Both the position numbers and the translations under genes were made by a program. This document shows positions 37,588 through 48,130 of a stretch of DNA of 64,000 bases, in pieces. Source of the stretch: Hydractinia symbiolongicarpus (lineage: Eukaryota > Cnidaria > Hydrozoa > Anthoathecata > Hydractiniidae); the NCBI RefSeq assembly GCF_029227915.1, contig NC_079882.1, positions 11,036,001-11,100,000 of the forward strand, in the 5' to 3' direction. Under the pieces are notes generated by a model. The model had not been told where the DNA came from. It was given only the letters and a program-made list of their open reading frames with translations, and did no database searches. The first letter of the stretch is position 1, and every line of letters begins with the position of its first letter.

Positions 37588-38636
37588 GCAAGGATTGAAA
37601 CATCAAGCATTCGAATTTGTAAAAACGTTAAAAAAATTCTTGAAAAACAGGCGCTAAAGAGAGCGTTATCATCAACCTAAAAAAGCGTTAAGCGCCATGA
37701 GAACCAAGGCTTAAAATAATGATGAACATAAAGACCCCCACCGACCGTTGTGGAGAAAAAGTTGCCACAAAAGTGCTGTCGAAACATGAACCGTCGCTAA
37801 GTTGGACTTATTGCGAGGTAAAAAAGATGGAATTCTACAAGGATTAATTTCGACGAAACATCGCATTTTTAAACTTTTTAAATTTTCAAACTTTTTAACA
37901 ATGGAATGGAACGTGCCCATAAAATTCAAATCAACTATAGAAGATTGATTAATAGGAGACAGAGCAAAACCATGGACATTTATAAGAAAAATTGATAATT
38001 AAGTTTACATGAAAATAGCAACTTATTTCTCAAATACTACGCGTCGTTTTACTCAATAAGATGTTACAACATTGATAATTAACAGCGCCGTAGACCCGTT
38101 AACACTTTTCTACCAAAATTCGGCCGAAAAAAGTCTAACTCCTATAATTCGAAACTCATAATTCAAACAAATTTTAAATCCCCTTGGAGATTCAAATTAC
38201 GAGTTCAACTGTAGTGATTTCGTGAATTTTTGAGCTTCCTGGATATTTTCGCGAATACGAATAAAAATTCGCTAATTTGTGAAAATTAGTTTCATCTGAT
38301 TCGGTATAAATTGAGAAACAAAATCTCATCAAATTCTGCGAAATCTCGTTCTCGCGAATTAATAGGACTTCCTTACTTGGTAAAGAATGGTTCTAAAAAA
38401 AACAAGAAGCCCTGGGCGCTCTAAGAATTTCCGTTCGCTACCAAAACATTTGATGACAACCTGCTTATTCGTTGTGTTATCGTGCCAAACATTTGAAGAG
38501 GTTTGGTGCATGAAACTCTGAAGATAAAGCACACAAGTGACATTATATCTTACAACAAACGCAAACAAAACGTGCTAACAAAAAATACAGCCATTCATGG
38601 TTGAAAGTCTTGCGATTGAAACGTTTATAGTCTTAA

Positions 38637-39160
38637 ACGGCATTTAGTTGACAAAAAATTAAAATTTTGATGTGACCATCATGTTCAGCATACTTTTTTT
38701 ATTAACTGTGCCAATTGTTGTCGAAAATAAAGTAGTTTTAATTTTTGGACAAATTTTGGCCTGAAATGACATTTGAGTGACAAAAAATCAAACTTTTGTA
38801 TCACCATCATATTCAGCATACTTCATTTGTTAACTGTGCCAAATTTGGCCGAAAATAAAATGGTTTTAATTTTTGGATCAATTTTAGCTTAAAATGGCAT
38901 TTAGGTGACACAAATCAAAATTTTGATGTCACCATCATGTTCAGCATACTTTATTTGTTAACTGTGTCAAATTTTGTCCAAAATAAAGTAGTTTTAATTT
39001 TTGGATTAATTTTGGCCTAAAATGACATTTAAGGGGGCGGAGGGGGGAATTAAAATTTTAATGTCACCATCATGTTCAGCATACTTTTTTGTTAACTGTG
39101 GCAAATTTTGTCGAAAACAAATACCAATTTGGCCTGAAAAGTCATTTAGATGACTTCCCA
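38637..39160. repeat. Satellite-like array, four copies of a 128-134-bp unit
   Basis: The word ACCATCATGTTCAGCATAC (one copy ATTCAGCATAC) occurs at 38675, 38803, 38931 and 39065. Between them, GTTAACTGTGCCAAATT, GTTTTAATTTTTGG and a TGACATTT-like block repeat in order. The fourth unit carries a short G-rich insertion near 39030-39045. Confidence 0.9.
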
Positions 39161-39825
39161 GTACTTAGGGAGTTTGGGTACGAAGTTTAAATCTGTGACG
39201 TTGCAATTGACTATTTGGGACAGGGTTAGTTAGTCAGTTATACCAATACTATCCTCCTCTCAGAGAAACGTGAAATCCCAGGGTCGATTTTTTCTCAAAA
39301 AATGCTCCGAAAGAAAAGACGACGGTTTTAAAGAATTTCCTACGCCTTCGGGCGCGGAAATTCAATTAGCCTATTGATAAAATTAATTTCCTATTTTGCC
39401 ACTGGATATTTCCCCATACGATGCGCTACTTTAGCCTTCTGTTTCAAAAACAATTTCATTTTATAATCTTATTACATGAAGTAACCTTGCCCGGATAACA
39501 GGGCTGGCACATATTTAGGTGCAAGATCTCAGCAAAGCGAGCCGGCTGCTTAATTGGGTTAGCTCTTTTTATGTGATCAAACCCCATAATGAAAATTAAA
39601 CTTTTGTGGATTTGCAAACAATAGAAAAAAACTAAAACCGGCATTTTAAACATATACATTTTTGTATCACATACATTCTTGTATACAGTAATATATTGAT
39701 CAGGAAGCAAAACTATGTACTAAAATAATGAATAAACTAATTTAAAAAAATGTTAATATCCCAAGAAAAATGTTAAGAAAAGCTAACATCAAATTTGCAA
39801 TAAGGCCACGTCGCACCATCGCTTT

Positions 39826-39831
39826 TTTATT
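39826..39831 (-). terminator. Poly(A) signal of the ZC3H10-like gene
   Basis: AATAAA on the minus strand, about 60 bases after the stop codon at 39891. Confidence 0.65.
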
Positions 39832-39890
39832 GCACACGTTCATAAAAAAATGCACAAATTCAGTCGCATTATAACTTTGCTCGCGCACCA

Positions 39891-40598
39891 CTAAAATTTA
39901 GAGTAACCGTCATAAGCACTTCTCGAATTAATATCCATGCTACTTGGTGCTACTGCTGGGTATGTCAGTGGCTTAGCATATGGGTCAGTAGTTGCAGCTG
40001 ATGCAGAAACCTGAGCACCTCGTAACTGATTCCGATAGCGGGTGTTTTGATCATACAGTGTATCGTTCATTTGGCGTAAATCAAGAACTTGCCTTTGCAA
40101 ATCTGTTATTTTTCTTCTTAACATTTCGTTTTCTTGCATTAATGAACCATAATCTGCAGATGTATCAAATTCATCTCTTCTGCGCTTACCATACATGCCA
40201 TAACCACCACCATCTCCCCCATAACTCCGTTCCATTTGATACTCGGATTCGGTAACGTGTCGAAATTTACACCTGTTTCCGCGCTGACAAGTATTATTTA
40301 AAAAATCCTTGCAAACATCATTCTTATTAAAGTTTGCCTTAGCTGGTTGAGGATGTCCCCCATGCTCTGGCAAAACACCTGTCATGTTGTATTCCTGTTC
40401 CTCCTCTTGTGTAATATGTAAGAATTTGCATTTTGCTCTATCACATCCCTTGTTTTGAAAATCTTTGCAAATAGGCAACTTTTGATCAGGACCTCCCGTG
40501 CCTCCCTCTGGATGATAAAATTTACAAGAAGTTCCTCTATTACATACACCACGCTCAAAATCTCGACATACACCTTTTGCTCGCTTGTCTTCAGCCAT
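39891..40598 (-). CDS. ZC3H10: CCCH zinc-finger protein, ZC3H10-like
   Basis: A 235-residue RNA-binding protein read from ATG 40598 in one coding exon. Three CCCH fingers are visible: Cys11-Cys19-Cys25-His29 (CRDFERGVCNRGTSCKFYH), Cys44-Cys52-Cys57-His61 and Cys96-Cys104-Cys110-His114 (CKDFLNNTCQRGNRCKFRH). The middle finger has the shortened x7-x4-x3 spacing also seen in ZC3H10. A KRRR patch is followed by a coiled coil at about residues 150-195 (LMQENEMLRRKITDLQRQ), corresponding to the ENAML-type coil of vertebrate ZC3H10. The long proline-rich vertebrate tail is reduced to about 40 residues. ZC3H10 binds RNA and has been linked to microRNA processing and mitochondrial gene regulation in mammals. 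It is divergent from the AEBP2-like gene. Confidence 0.9.
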   Translation of the reverse strand: MAEDKRAKGVCRDFERGVCNRGTSCKFYHPEGGTGGPDQKLPICKDFQNKGCDRAKCKFLHITQEEEQEYNMTGVLPEHGGHPQPAKANFNKNDVCKDFLNNTCQRGNRCKFRHVTESEYQMERSYGGDGGGYGMYGKRRRDEFDTSADYGSLMQENEMLRRKITDLQRQVLDLRQMNDTLYDQNTRYRNQLRGAQVSASAATTDPYAKPLTYPAVAPSSMDINSRSAYDGYSKF

Positions 40599-40735
40599 GC
40601 TCTTATTATATACCTTAGCAAAGAGCAGGTTGCGTCGCTGCAGTAACTAATGCCTCGCCTTTTTCAAACAAAACACAAATCGCCAAGCTAATGCTAATGC
40701 TATTGCAGCAGCGGCAGATGCAGTATCTCCAAGCA
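40599..40735 (-). promoter_or_regulatory. Probable 5'-UTR part of the ZC3H10-like exon
   Basis: A strong acceptor (TTTCTTTTTACAG) ends at 40736, so the exon starts at 40735 and runs into the ATG at 40598. A matching donor could be GCGC/GTAAGG at 41704/41703. One frame of this segment also reads LGDTASAAAAIALALAWRFV before a stop at about 40646, so it could be the tail of another protein. Confidence 0.5.
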
Positions 40736-41177
40736 CTGTAAAAAGAAATATATATATTTGAAATTCTGTCTTCACATATTTTTTGATTGCAAACTTGCAA
40801 GGTTCAATAACACAAAAAAATTTGAGAAGAACCTGAGGCCAGGATGTTTTTAAAAGATATTTAATTAAAACCTTGGTTTATCCCAAAAAATTTCTTTTTT
40901 TCTGATGGAGTCTCCCAATTATTTAATCCGGGGTATTAACCTCATTAAATTTAGAAAGAGAAAACAAAAAAAATTAAGGAAAATGAGCAGCATATTTGGA
41001 TTTATCAGCAAAAATTATATATATGTACATATATATACATATACAAGATTTGGAAAACCATAATTTCAATTTTTCAAATTTCATACGAGTTTGACCGTAA
41101 TATTCAACTGCAGTAAACGTGTTGAAATGTGTTGGTCATTTTTGTTAAAAATATTTTTTTTAAAATTTCAAGCAGAT

Positions 41178-41507
41178 TATAGATGAGTTGCAACGCGATT
41201 TAATGTTTTGATTTTGCATCAAGAACAATAGACATGCGCACACATGTGCACAAGCAAAAAATATAAACAATAGACCACGACAATTGAAAATAATTAAGTG
41301 TAAAAAAACCTACGCTAAAATTGGTAACATCTGCTCTTAAACAGAGATAATAGTTGAGAAAAAACAATTCAAATTTATTTACAACCCTATATTCCTAAAA
41401 ATCCATAAATTAGCATAAAGATTCAATTTAGCTATGTAGTCCTTTTTTTTCTTGCCTGGCAGGGTGTGCGTGCATATAACTTTGTAAATATTCGCAACTC
41501 ATCTATA
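41178..41507. mobile_element. MITE-like repeat, copy B
   Basis: Complete inverted ends: TATAGATGAGTTGCAACGCG on the left, and TATAGATGAGTTGCGAATAT read inward from the right. The interior is homologous to 34240-34563 (copy A). It lies upstream of the ZC3H10-like gene, probably in its 5'-UTR intron. Confidence 0.8.
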
Positions 41508-41704
41508 TTTTGGACAGCTTAGAGCGAGAAAGTCAGAAACAATTTTTGATATACATAATAAGTACAAAAACAAAAAGTGACTAGAAAAAAAATAGTTTAA
41601 TTATGCGAATATACCCTTTCCAGTTAAATCTTGCAAATGTGGAACTGTAATTATGCAGTTTAATACGAGGTGATTTTGCAAGTAAACAAGCACGCAGCCT
41701 TACG

Positions 41705-42237
41705 CGCCAGAGGAGCCTCACGAAAAGAAATAAGTATGGTAGTTGCTGCAAGTTAACTTGCATACAAAACTAAATTATTAAAAGTACAAGGATTATCAAT
41801 AATTTTGATTTAGGTTATTACGATGTTTGATTAGGATATTTCTAATTTCATATTCTAGTAATGATAATATAGATTTATTATTAACATATTACGTTCAACA
41901 AGTTAAATGTTGTATTTTGCACCAACAAATAAGTAACCCCTATTTTTAGTTTTATCGGCTAGCATGAAGATGTGTCAGGACCGTGGATTTCAAGTTTATT
42001 ACCATGGTCGGGCCACTCCACAGTTATTTTGCTCCTTTGTTTACTTGTCTTGTCCGCGACGTTATGACCTCTGGTCTGGTGAAGTTTATTTTATGTTACT
42101 GACCTGGCTTAGGCTTTTATGAAATATACAGATTTGCTTTTTTTAGGAAGTTACTGAAATCAAGTAGCTACCGATAATTATTCAGATAATATGTGGCAAG
42201 TTATGCACCGTTTACTAATTCTTTTAATTCTTTTTAG
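41705..42237. promoter_or_regulatory. Divergent intergenic region between ZC3H10 and AEBP2
   Basis: The two genes are transcribed away from each other. A good acceptor (AATTCTTTTTAG) ends at 42237, implying that the AEBP2 message has an upstream non-coding exon here. No TATA box was identified with confidence. Confidence 0.4.
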
Positions 42238-42279
42238 AAGGATAAACTAAAAATACACACGGAGTATGTTTTTATTGAA

Positions 42280-45195
42280 ATGCGCAATGAAGTGAAATCT
42301 GATTTATCACTTCTAGTGAGTAAGCCTTCACGTATTTGTATCGATTATCCTGAAAATGGTAGCAATGGCAATGTGTCTCATCCTGCAAATGGTGTGTGCC
42401 ACAAAACTAAAGCTTCCAATAATAAACAAGCACTTTACCAGCATAGACCTTGTCAAAATTTTTGCCACACTGCAAAATTTGCTGGTGATGAAGGGAGCAA
42501 GGTTAGTGATAATATGAAAAATAGAGTGAAAAATAAACTTGTTCAAATAATACAGTCCAAAGCTGCAAAACTTAATGTTCATTGTGAAAGTACATGCAGG
42601 GGAAAAAACCATGTATTATTGGGCAAAGTTAAACGTGAGTCCAATTATGAAATAAATGGAACCATTTTATCAATGGGCAATGGTAATACGTCCTCAGTCC
42701 CTACTACAACTGTAAAGGACTGTCAATGCAATATTCAAGCCAAAGCTTCAGGTAATCTTTCCAGGACTGAACACAACGAAAATATATCTAATAATTTAAC
42801 AGATAATAATTTTGTGCATAATCGTAAACATGTGAAACTAAAACAGATTGATGAAGAAAATGCAAACCCAAAGAATGCTTGTGAACATGCTGGTAAAAAT
42901 GACATACAAAACCCCAATAGCAAGTACCCAATTGGATCAAAGTTTTATATTTTAGAATCGGTAAGACGTTTAAGTATTATTCAATTTTTTATTGAAAAAA
43001 GGTTTACTGCTACAGATCAAGATATTACAAACCTACTACTGGTTGATGTAAATGCCCCAATTGAAATCAAACACACATCAAATACTTTACAACTAAAGAA
43101 AATGCGAAGCTCCCCAAAATTCAGAATAAATAGTTCAGTTTCCTCTGAGGAAACTTGCCTTACTGATACTGACTGTTATTTCAAATGTGAATGGCATGAC
43201 TGTAAAGGACAATTTTCAACAGTAGAGAATGTAACAAAGCATGTGAAGAAGGATCATGTCCATCCTGCAGCCAAAAATGATGTGTTTGTATGTCTATGGC
43301 GAAACTGTCGATTCTCAAATCAGCCATCATGCTCTTATAAATGGTTGTTAAAGCATGTTTTGCGTCATTGTGATATGAAACCTTTTAAATGTGTTATATT
43401 TGGCTGTGATATGGCCTTTGTTACACAGAATGGTTTAGCAAGACATGTGCCGACTCACTTTAATGAAGGAAAGGTTCGACGAACTTGTGTTATGACAAAC
43501 ACTAGTGAAGCATCGCAACATTGGGAGTCACCAAAGGTAAAGAAAAGTCTTGTTGCCAAATTAAACAGCTGCACAAATATCACTGAAACTAAAGAAAATG
43601 TCACAATGGAAGCTGATGCTAAGTCAAAATTGCAGAAATTTGTTGAAAAACATAAGAAAAAGGGAATAGCCAGTAAGTATATAGATTTTGTCACAAGACA
43701 AAGGTTATTAAAACATATCATATCAAAATAGATTATGCTGTAAATTATAAGTTTGCAGGAATATATAACATTTCCTTATACAATAAGTACCAGTTAATTT
43801 ACTTTAAGCTAGTCAAAACAGCATGCCTAGAACTAGATAACCCGCACTAACCAAAGATATCTTCCTGTAATGTGCTAGTAGAAGGGTATGCTAAAAGGAG
43901 AACATAAGCCTCTCCATTTTGTTATATTGCAATGTGCTAAGAAGATAGCATCTTAAATACGTACTGTTGTTCCTCTAATTGTTGTTGATTTTTTTCATGC
44001 TTGGCTATGACCACCTAATTTGGCAATTTCAGACCAAATTTCCCAAATTTAATGCTTGCCAAAATTTGTACAAATAAGGTAGTTCTATAAAAAAATGACC
44101 TGTTCTCGTTTATTTTTCTAGAACATAAGGTGAACCAAAAAGTGTATAATCAAGTGAAACAAAAACTTGAAAAAGCATCATGTAGCCCATTGAGAAATCA
44201 TGGTTATGTAGGGCAATCTCTTCGTATAGAACATAAGGTTGGTATTGTATTGGGATTTGGCTTGATGTAACACACATTCTTCTTTAAACAACGAGTTTAC
44301 AATTTCGACACATAGTTTGGCATCCTGTCAATCAAAACCCTTTTGGACAATGTTTTTCTGATACACAAATTTCCTTATTTAAAAACAGCTTTGCTAATTC
44401 GTGATAGCTTATATATGTTGACACAATATTCTTTTGAAGATGGTGTTTAAAGTTGCGCAAAAATAAATAAAAACATTATTTTGAATCGTTTGGACAAAAT
44501 GTTGCTTGTAATGATCTTCTGATGTTTATTCTCAGATAATGTTGAATGAAAATGTCAATGGTTTCTATAGCCCAGGGAATTTCACTATTAACAGTGCCAA
44601 ACTGCCATGACTGATGAATTGGTTTTAAAAGTGGAGGGGTCAATACTCTTGATAACTTAATTGTGAAGGAGGTTTATTAGTAATTTTCTCCAAATCGATA
44701 GCTGGAGAGGGTGGTGATAAATTGGGATAGGTGGATTTTCTAAAATTTAGTGTTACAATTAGGTTAACAAGAAAAATGAGTGTGGGTGGTTCCGTTAGTC
44801 CTGTAGCATCACCTGCTAAAGCTGTCTCTTTTGTAAACATTTGAATATTAAAAAAATATATATTTTTTCAATAGGGTATTTTATTTTTAGGTGATTGGCA
44901 GGAGAACGTCAATCCAGGGCGATTGTGATATGCTCTTGTCCCCTTCTCTTGATAGAATGTAAGTTGAGAATTAAAAGTAGTTGTTATTGATATTTTAATT
45001 AGAAATGTGCGCTACTTGATTTTGTACCCATGATTTAGTATCCAACATAAGTCGTTTTGGTTTGATGCTACCGCTTTTCGGAAACGCAAATCCACGTCTG
45101 TGGACATCGCAGTGACCCAACTGGAGAATGATACGAAGAATAATTTGTATGATATTGAGCATGCGTCTAAAAGAAGGAAAAGAAAACGGAAGTAA
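42280..45195 (+). CDS. AEBP2: AEBP2/jing-like Polycomb PRC2 cofactor
   Basis: AEBP2 is an accessory subunit of PRC2.2, which methylates H3K27 in the nucleus. Exons: 42280-43672, 44122-44237, 44891-44958 and 45039-45195, continuous in phase, 577 residues. Exon 1 ends at a strong A/GTAAGT donor. Residues 1-300 are low-complexity and Asn/Lys-rich with no known domain. Three adjacent C2H2 fingers start near residue 303 (CEWHDCKGQF, DVFVCLWRNCRFSN, KPFKCVIFGCDMAFVTQNGL followed by ARHVPTHF); the order and the FVCLW, KPFKC and GLARHVPTHF words are specific to AEBP2. The C-terminus is basic and ends SKRRKRKRK, a likely nuclear signal; it does not resemble the conserved vertebrate AEBP2 C-terminal domain. 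If the first intron is retained, the frame instead continues 18 codons and stops at 43731. Confidence 0.85.
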
Positions 45196-48130
45196 ATTTT
45201 ATATGATGTTAATTTTTTTTATCTTATTGATAGTAATTTATCATAATTAGCGTGAACAAAATTTAAAAGATTTAGTACCAAATTCTAGTAGCTTTATAAG
45301 TTGCTGTGTAGCGTCATTGTTTGTATAAAGGCTTTAAAAATAACGTCATTATAAAACATTATTTATTTATAGGTTGTAAATTTTGTAAACTAAATTTTTG
45401 GTACTGTAGGCTTTAAAAAATTCCAAAATTTTTTTTGAAATTATACTGTTGGCCATTTGTTCCAACTAAATATTTGTTCTTGCACAAATATTTGCATGGT
45501 TCGGATGACGATATTTTTTGGATCGTCCTTTGTTTCGTGTACATTAAAAATTTAAGTATATTGTTACATTTTGTGGTTATCAGGACAATTCCACCCTGGC
45601 AGATACCCACGCGCTCTATAAAACTTTCCCAGGATCAGGGGGACAATCATACCGGCATGGTATTATTCGTATTAATTTTTGGACAGCGAAAAAAAATCTG
45701 TTGTGTGCGTATTAATTATTGCGTATGATGTATTTTTCACACGTTCAACTTTCGCCTCAAATAACAAGGATAAATTATTAAAAGTCATGATTTCAGACAA
45801 AACATACATATTAATTGCTACAAATTATAAAAAAAGAAGAAAAAAGAATTTTGGGCGCTTGCTGAATCTCAAAAAGCAGTAAAGTTTGTAAAGAGAAAAG
45901 AGATCTAAAACCATGGGGGGGGGGGGAATTGTCGTTGAATCATTTTTACGTTAGGTCTAATTTATTCATATGTAGTTGTAGCTAACAATTTTTTTCAATT
46001 TTAGCAGTTCTAGTTGTCCTTCTTGTGCGAGATATTTCAAAGCACAACTTTTCAGGTTAGTAGCGAGCGACGGTGAAGCGGAAGGTGCCTTAAAGTATAT
46101 GTTATGTCACAGTGACGTACAATATTTTTTTTTCAGGAAGGTAAGTTTACATGCCCTGAGATGCATTATTTCAAGCAAAATTTAAGGATAAGAAATTTCA
46201 ATGGATATTGTAAGATGTATCTAGTATATCGTTCGAATGAAAACAAAAAGGAAACAAAGCTGTTTCAGGTTGTTTTCAGAGGGATTAAACTTTATTCTAT
46301 TATTTCAGAGATCTGATCTTTGTAATTTCTTTCCCTTTTAATTTATTTTTGATGGGATAAACAGTAGGATGAAATAATTTTAAAAAGGAAGAGCGGTTTC
46401 TAAAGTATAAAGATCTGACACAATGCCTTTGCGAATCAGCGAAGTAAAAAACGTTCTTTTTATAGTAAATTAGGTTTTTAACTGCATCCATACAAGCTTT
46501 TATCACTCCTCATACACTGAATAAAATCGAGTTATTTTTTTTGGCCCAATAATGAATTCTATGTACGTTCCGTTCTTCTCTGTATTCTAGGTAAAATATT
46601 TAATTTGGCGAATTAAGAATTTTTATCGGTTGTATATATGTTTGGTGTTTATATATTTGAGAAGTATAATATTTTCTCGTGGTAGAAATGTGTTTTCTTC
46701 TGCTGCTGTGTTTAAAGTAAATTTTCTGTCACTGCCAAATGAAGTGGACCTACATCACATGTCACATTCGCCTGTTTGATACAAAATTCATAAAAAGGCC
46801 CTGGAAACGAGGTTTGATGAAATCATAGTGTAGAATTGTCTGTTAAGCCATGTATATCCCGTGTTTAACTTTCTATTTTGTTTTATTAAAATACCACCGC
46901 CTTTCCCTAAAATTACCTTACTCTCAAAAAAGACCATCGTCAGCGGTATATCAAATATGTGTTACATCGGCATATTATTTTGACACAGATTTGACCATTC
47001 TCGTCCCCAGAGCTTTTTCAGATAAAACCTTTGAGAATGGAAGAATTGATAACAAACAAAACAAATTTTACCTATAAGTTAATTGACCAATTAACTTGAA
47101 TAATACATAACAGAAGGATTCTCCTATGGGCCATCGCCTGAATTTAAAATTTTTTTTGTTATTTGTAAAAGTGTTAAAGAGCTGTTGTGTCTTTTCGGGT
47201 TATGCGCGTGCGCATGAGAATAGTATAAATGCACGTGTTGTATCCTCGGCCAAGCCTCGGTCTTTGATCACGCGGAAAGCATCGCAAACCTTAACTGTCA
47301 TTAATATTAATTGATGCAATTTTCGTTTTATGTATACCTCACCGGCGCAAATAATCAAGAAAATGTTGGCGTGAAGAAGAACAGACGGACATCGACAACT
47401 GTAAAGTGACTAGCTTCACGGCTTTCTTTCTTGGAAAATACGCACAAAAAATCCAATCCACATTTGGCCGTGGATACCGAAAAAGTTTTTAATCCAGTTG
47501 CTGGTCACAAGTCGGTCGATGTCAAGTGAAAACATCTGTGATGAATATGAAATATGTTTTATAAAATATGTCATGCGATGTGCCATTACACCAATATACC
47601 CAATATAACAAGTTACTCCAATACTGTTGTTTTTTCTGTTCTAATTTATTGTTAGGAAGATGTGAAAAGAAGTGGTATATCGTTAAAAAAGGGCTCTTTT
47701 CTCTCTTTTTGATATAAGGACGGCGAGACAGAAATATTTTTGTCTCACCGTCTTCATATCAAAAAGAGAGAAAAGAGCCCTGGGATCGAGGTTGGACTTA
47801 GGGGTTATACAAGGCTTAAATAGAGTTAATACAAGTGTTACGTACGGCTTAACCATTGAACGAATTGGTGACCGGAGCCCTATAACTTGAATTAATTTTA
47901 AAAGTTTACTGGTGGAATTCTACAACTCCATCAACCTTGCCTCTAATAAACTTTTAATTGGGCTAATTCATCGCTAAATTTACTTGAGATTTCAAACGCC
48001 ATAAAATGCACGTTAAAATTATTACATCGAATTGTTTTTACAAAAATGATTTACAAATTCTAGGAATTCCTATGTACAAGTTACAAGAAAAGTATGAGGA
48101 AACAAAATGATCTTTTCTATTAAGGACTCG
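45196..48130. other. Intergenic, no gene recognised
   Basis: 46005-46055 (acceptor-like TTTTAG, 53 bases, GTTAGT) encodes SSSCPSCARYFKAQLF in the frame an alternative AEBP2 donor at 45191 would give; it is a possible alternative exon but unsupported otherwise. 46995-47015 holds CTCGTCCCCAGAGCT, a word shared with the hairpin at 54445. Confidence 0.4.
47691..47780. repeat. 90-bp near-perfect hairpin
   Basis: The left arm GGGCTCTTTTCTCTCTTTTT continues to GACGGCGAGACAGAAAT; the right arm read in reverse gives the same start and GACGGTGAGACAAAAAT. Arms are about 45 bp with four differences, leaving almost no loop. No coding potential. It is either a palindromic MITE or, if transcribed, a long double-stranded RNA. 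Confidence 0.9.

Larger units (their letters stand above)
32806..39825. other. Intergenic region rich in foldback elements
   Basis: No host exon recognised. It contains the elements listed separately, a short block at 34018-34090 with SINE-like words (GAGATGGCTCACTGTG, GGCAGAGCGCTGACCC), and A/T-rich filler. 38200-38360 shares TTCGCGAAT-like words with 23040-23180. Confidence 0.5.

Noticed and set aside
37141-37680. Several open frames of 60-100 codons on both strands
   Set aside because: They are within a foldback element and only mirror its inverted ends.
38637-39160. Regular direct repeats that could suggest a CRISPR array
   Set aside because: The whole 128-bp unit repeats, not a short repeat with unique spacers, and the genome is eukaryotic.
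44536-44609. Acceptor-like site followed by MLNENVNGFYSPGNFT as an extra AEBP2 exon
   Set aside because: It stops after a few codons, and the flanking exons join in phase without it.
46005-46055. Cysteine-containing segment SSSCPSCARYFKAQLF as a fifth AEBP2 exon
   Set aside because: It needs a weak donor inside the last AEBP2 codons and no further exon could be chained securely.
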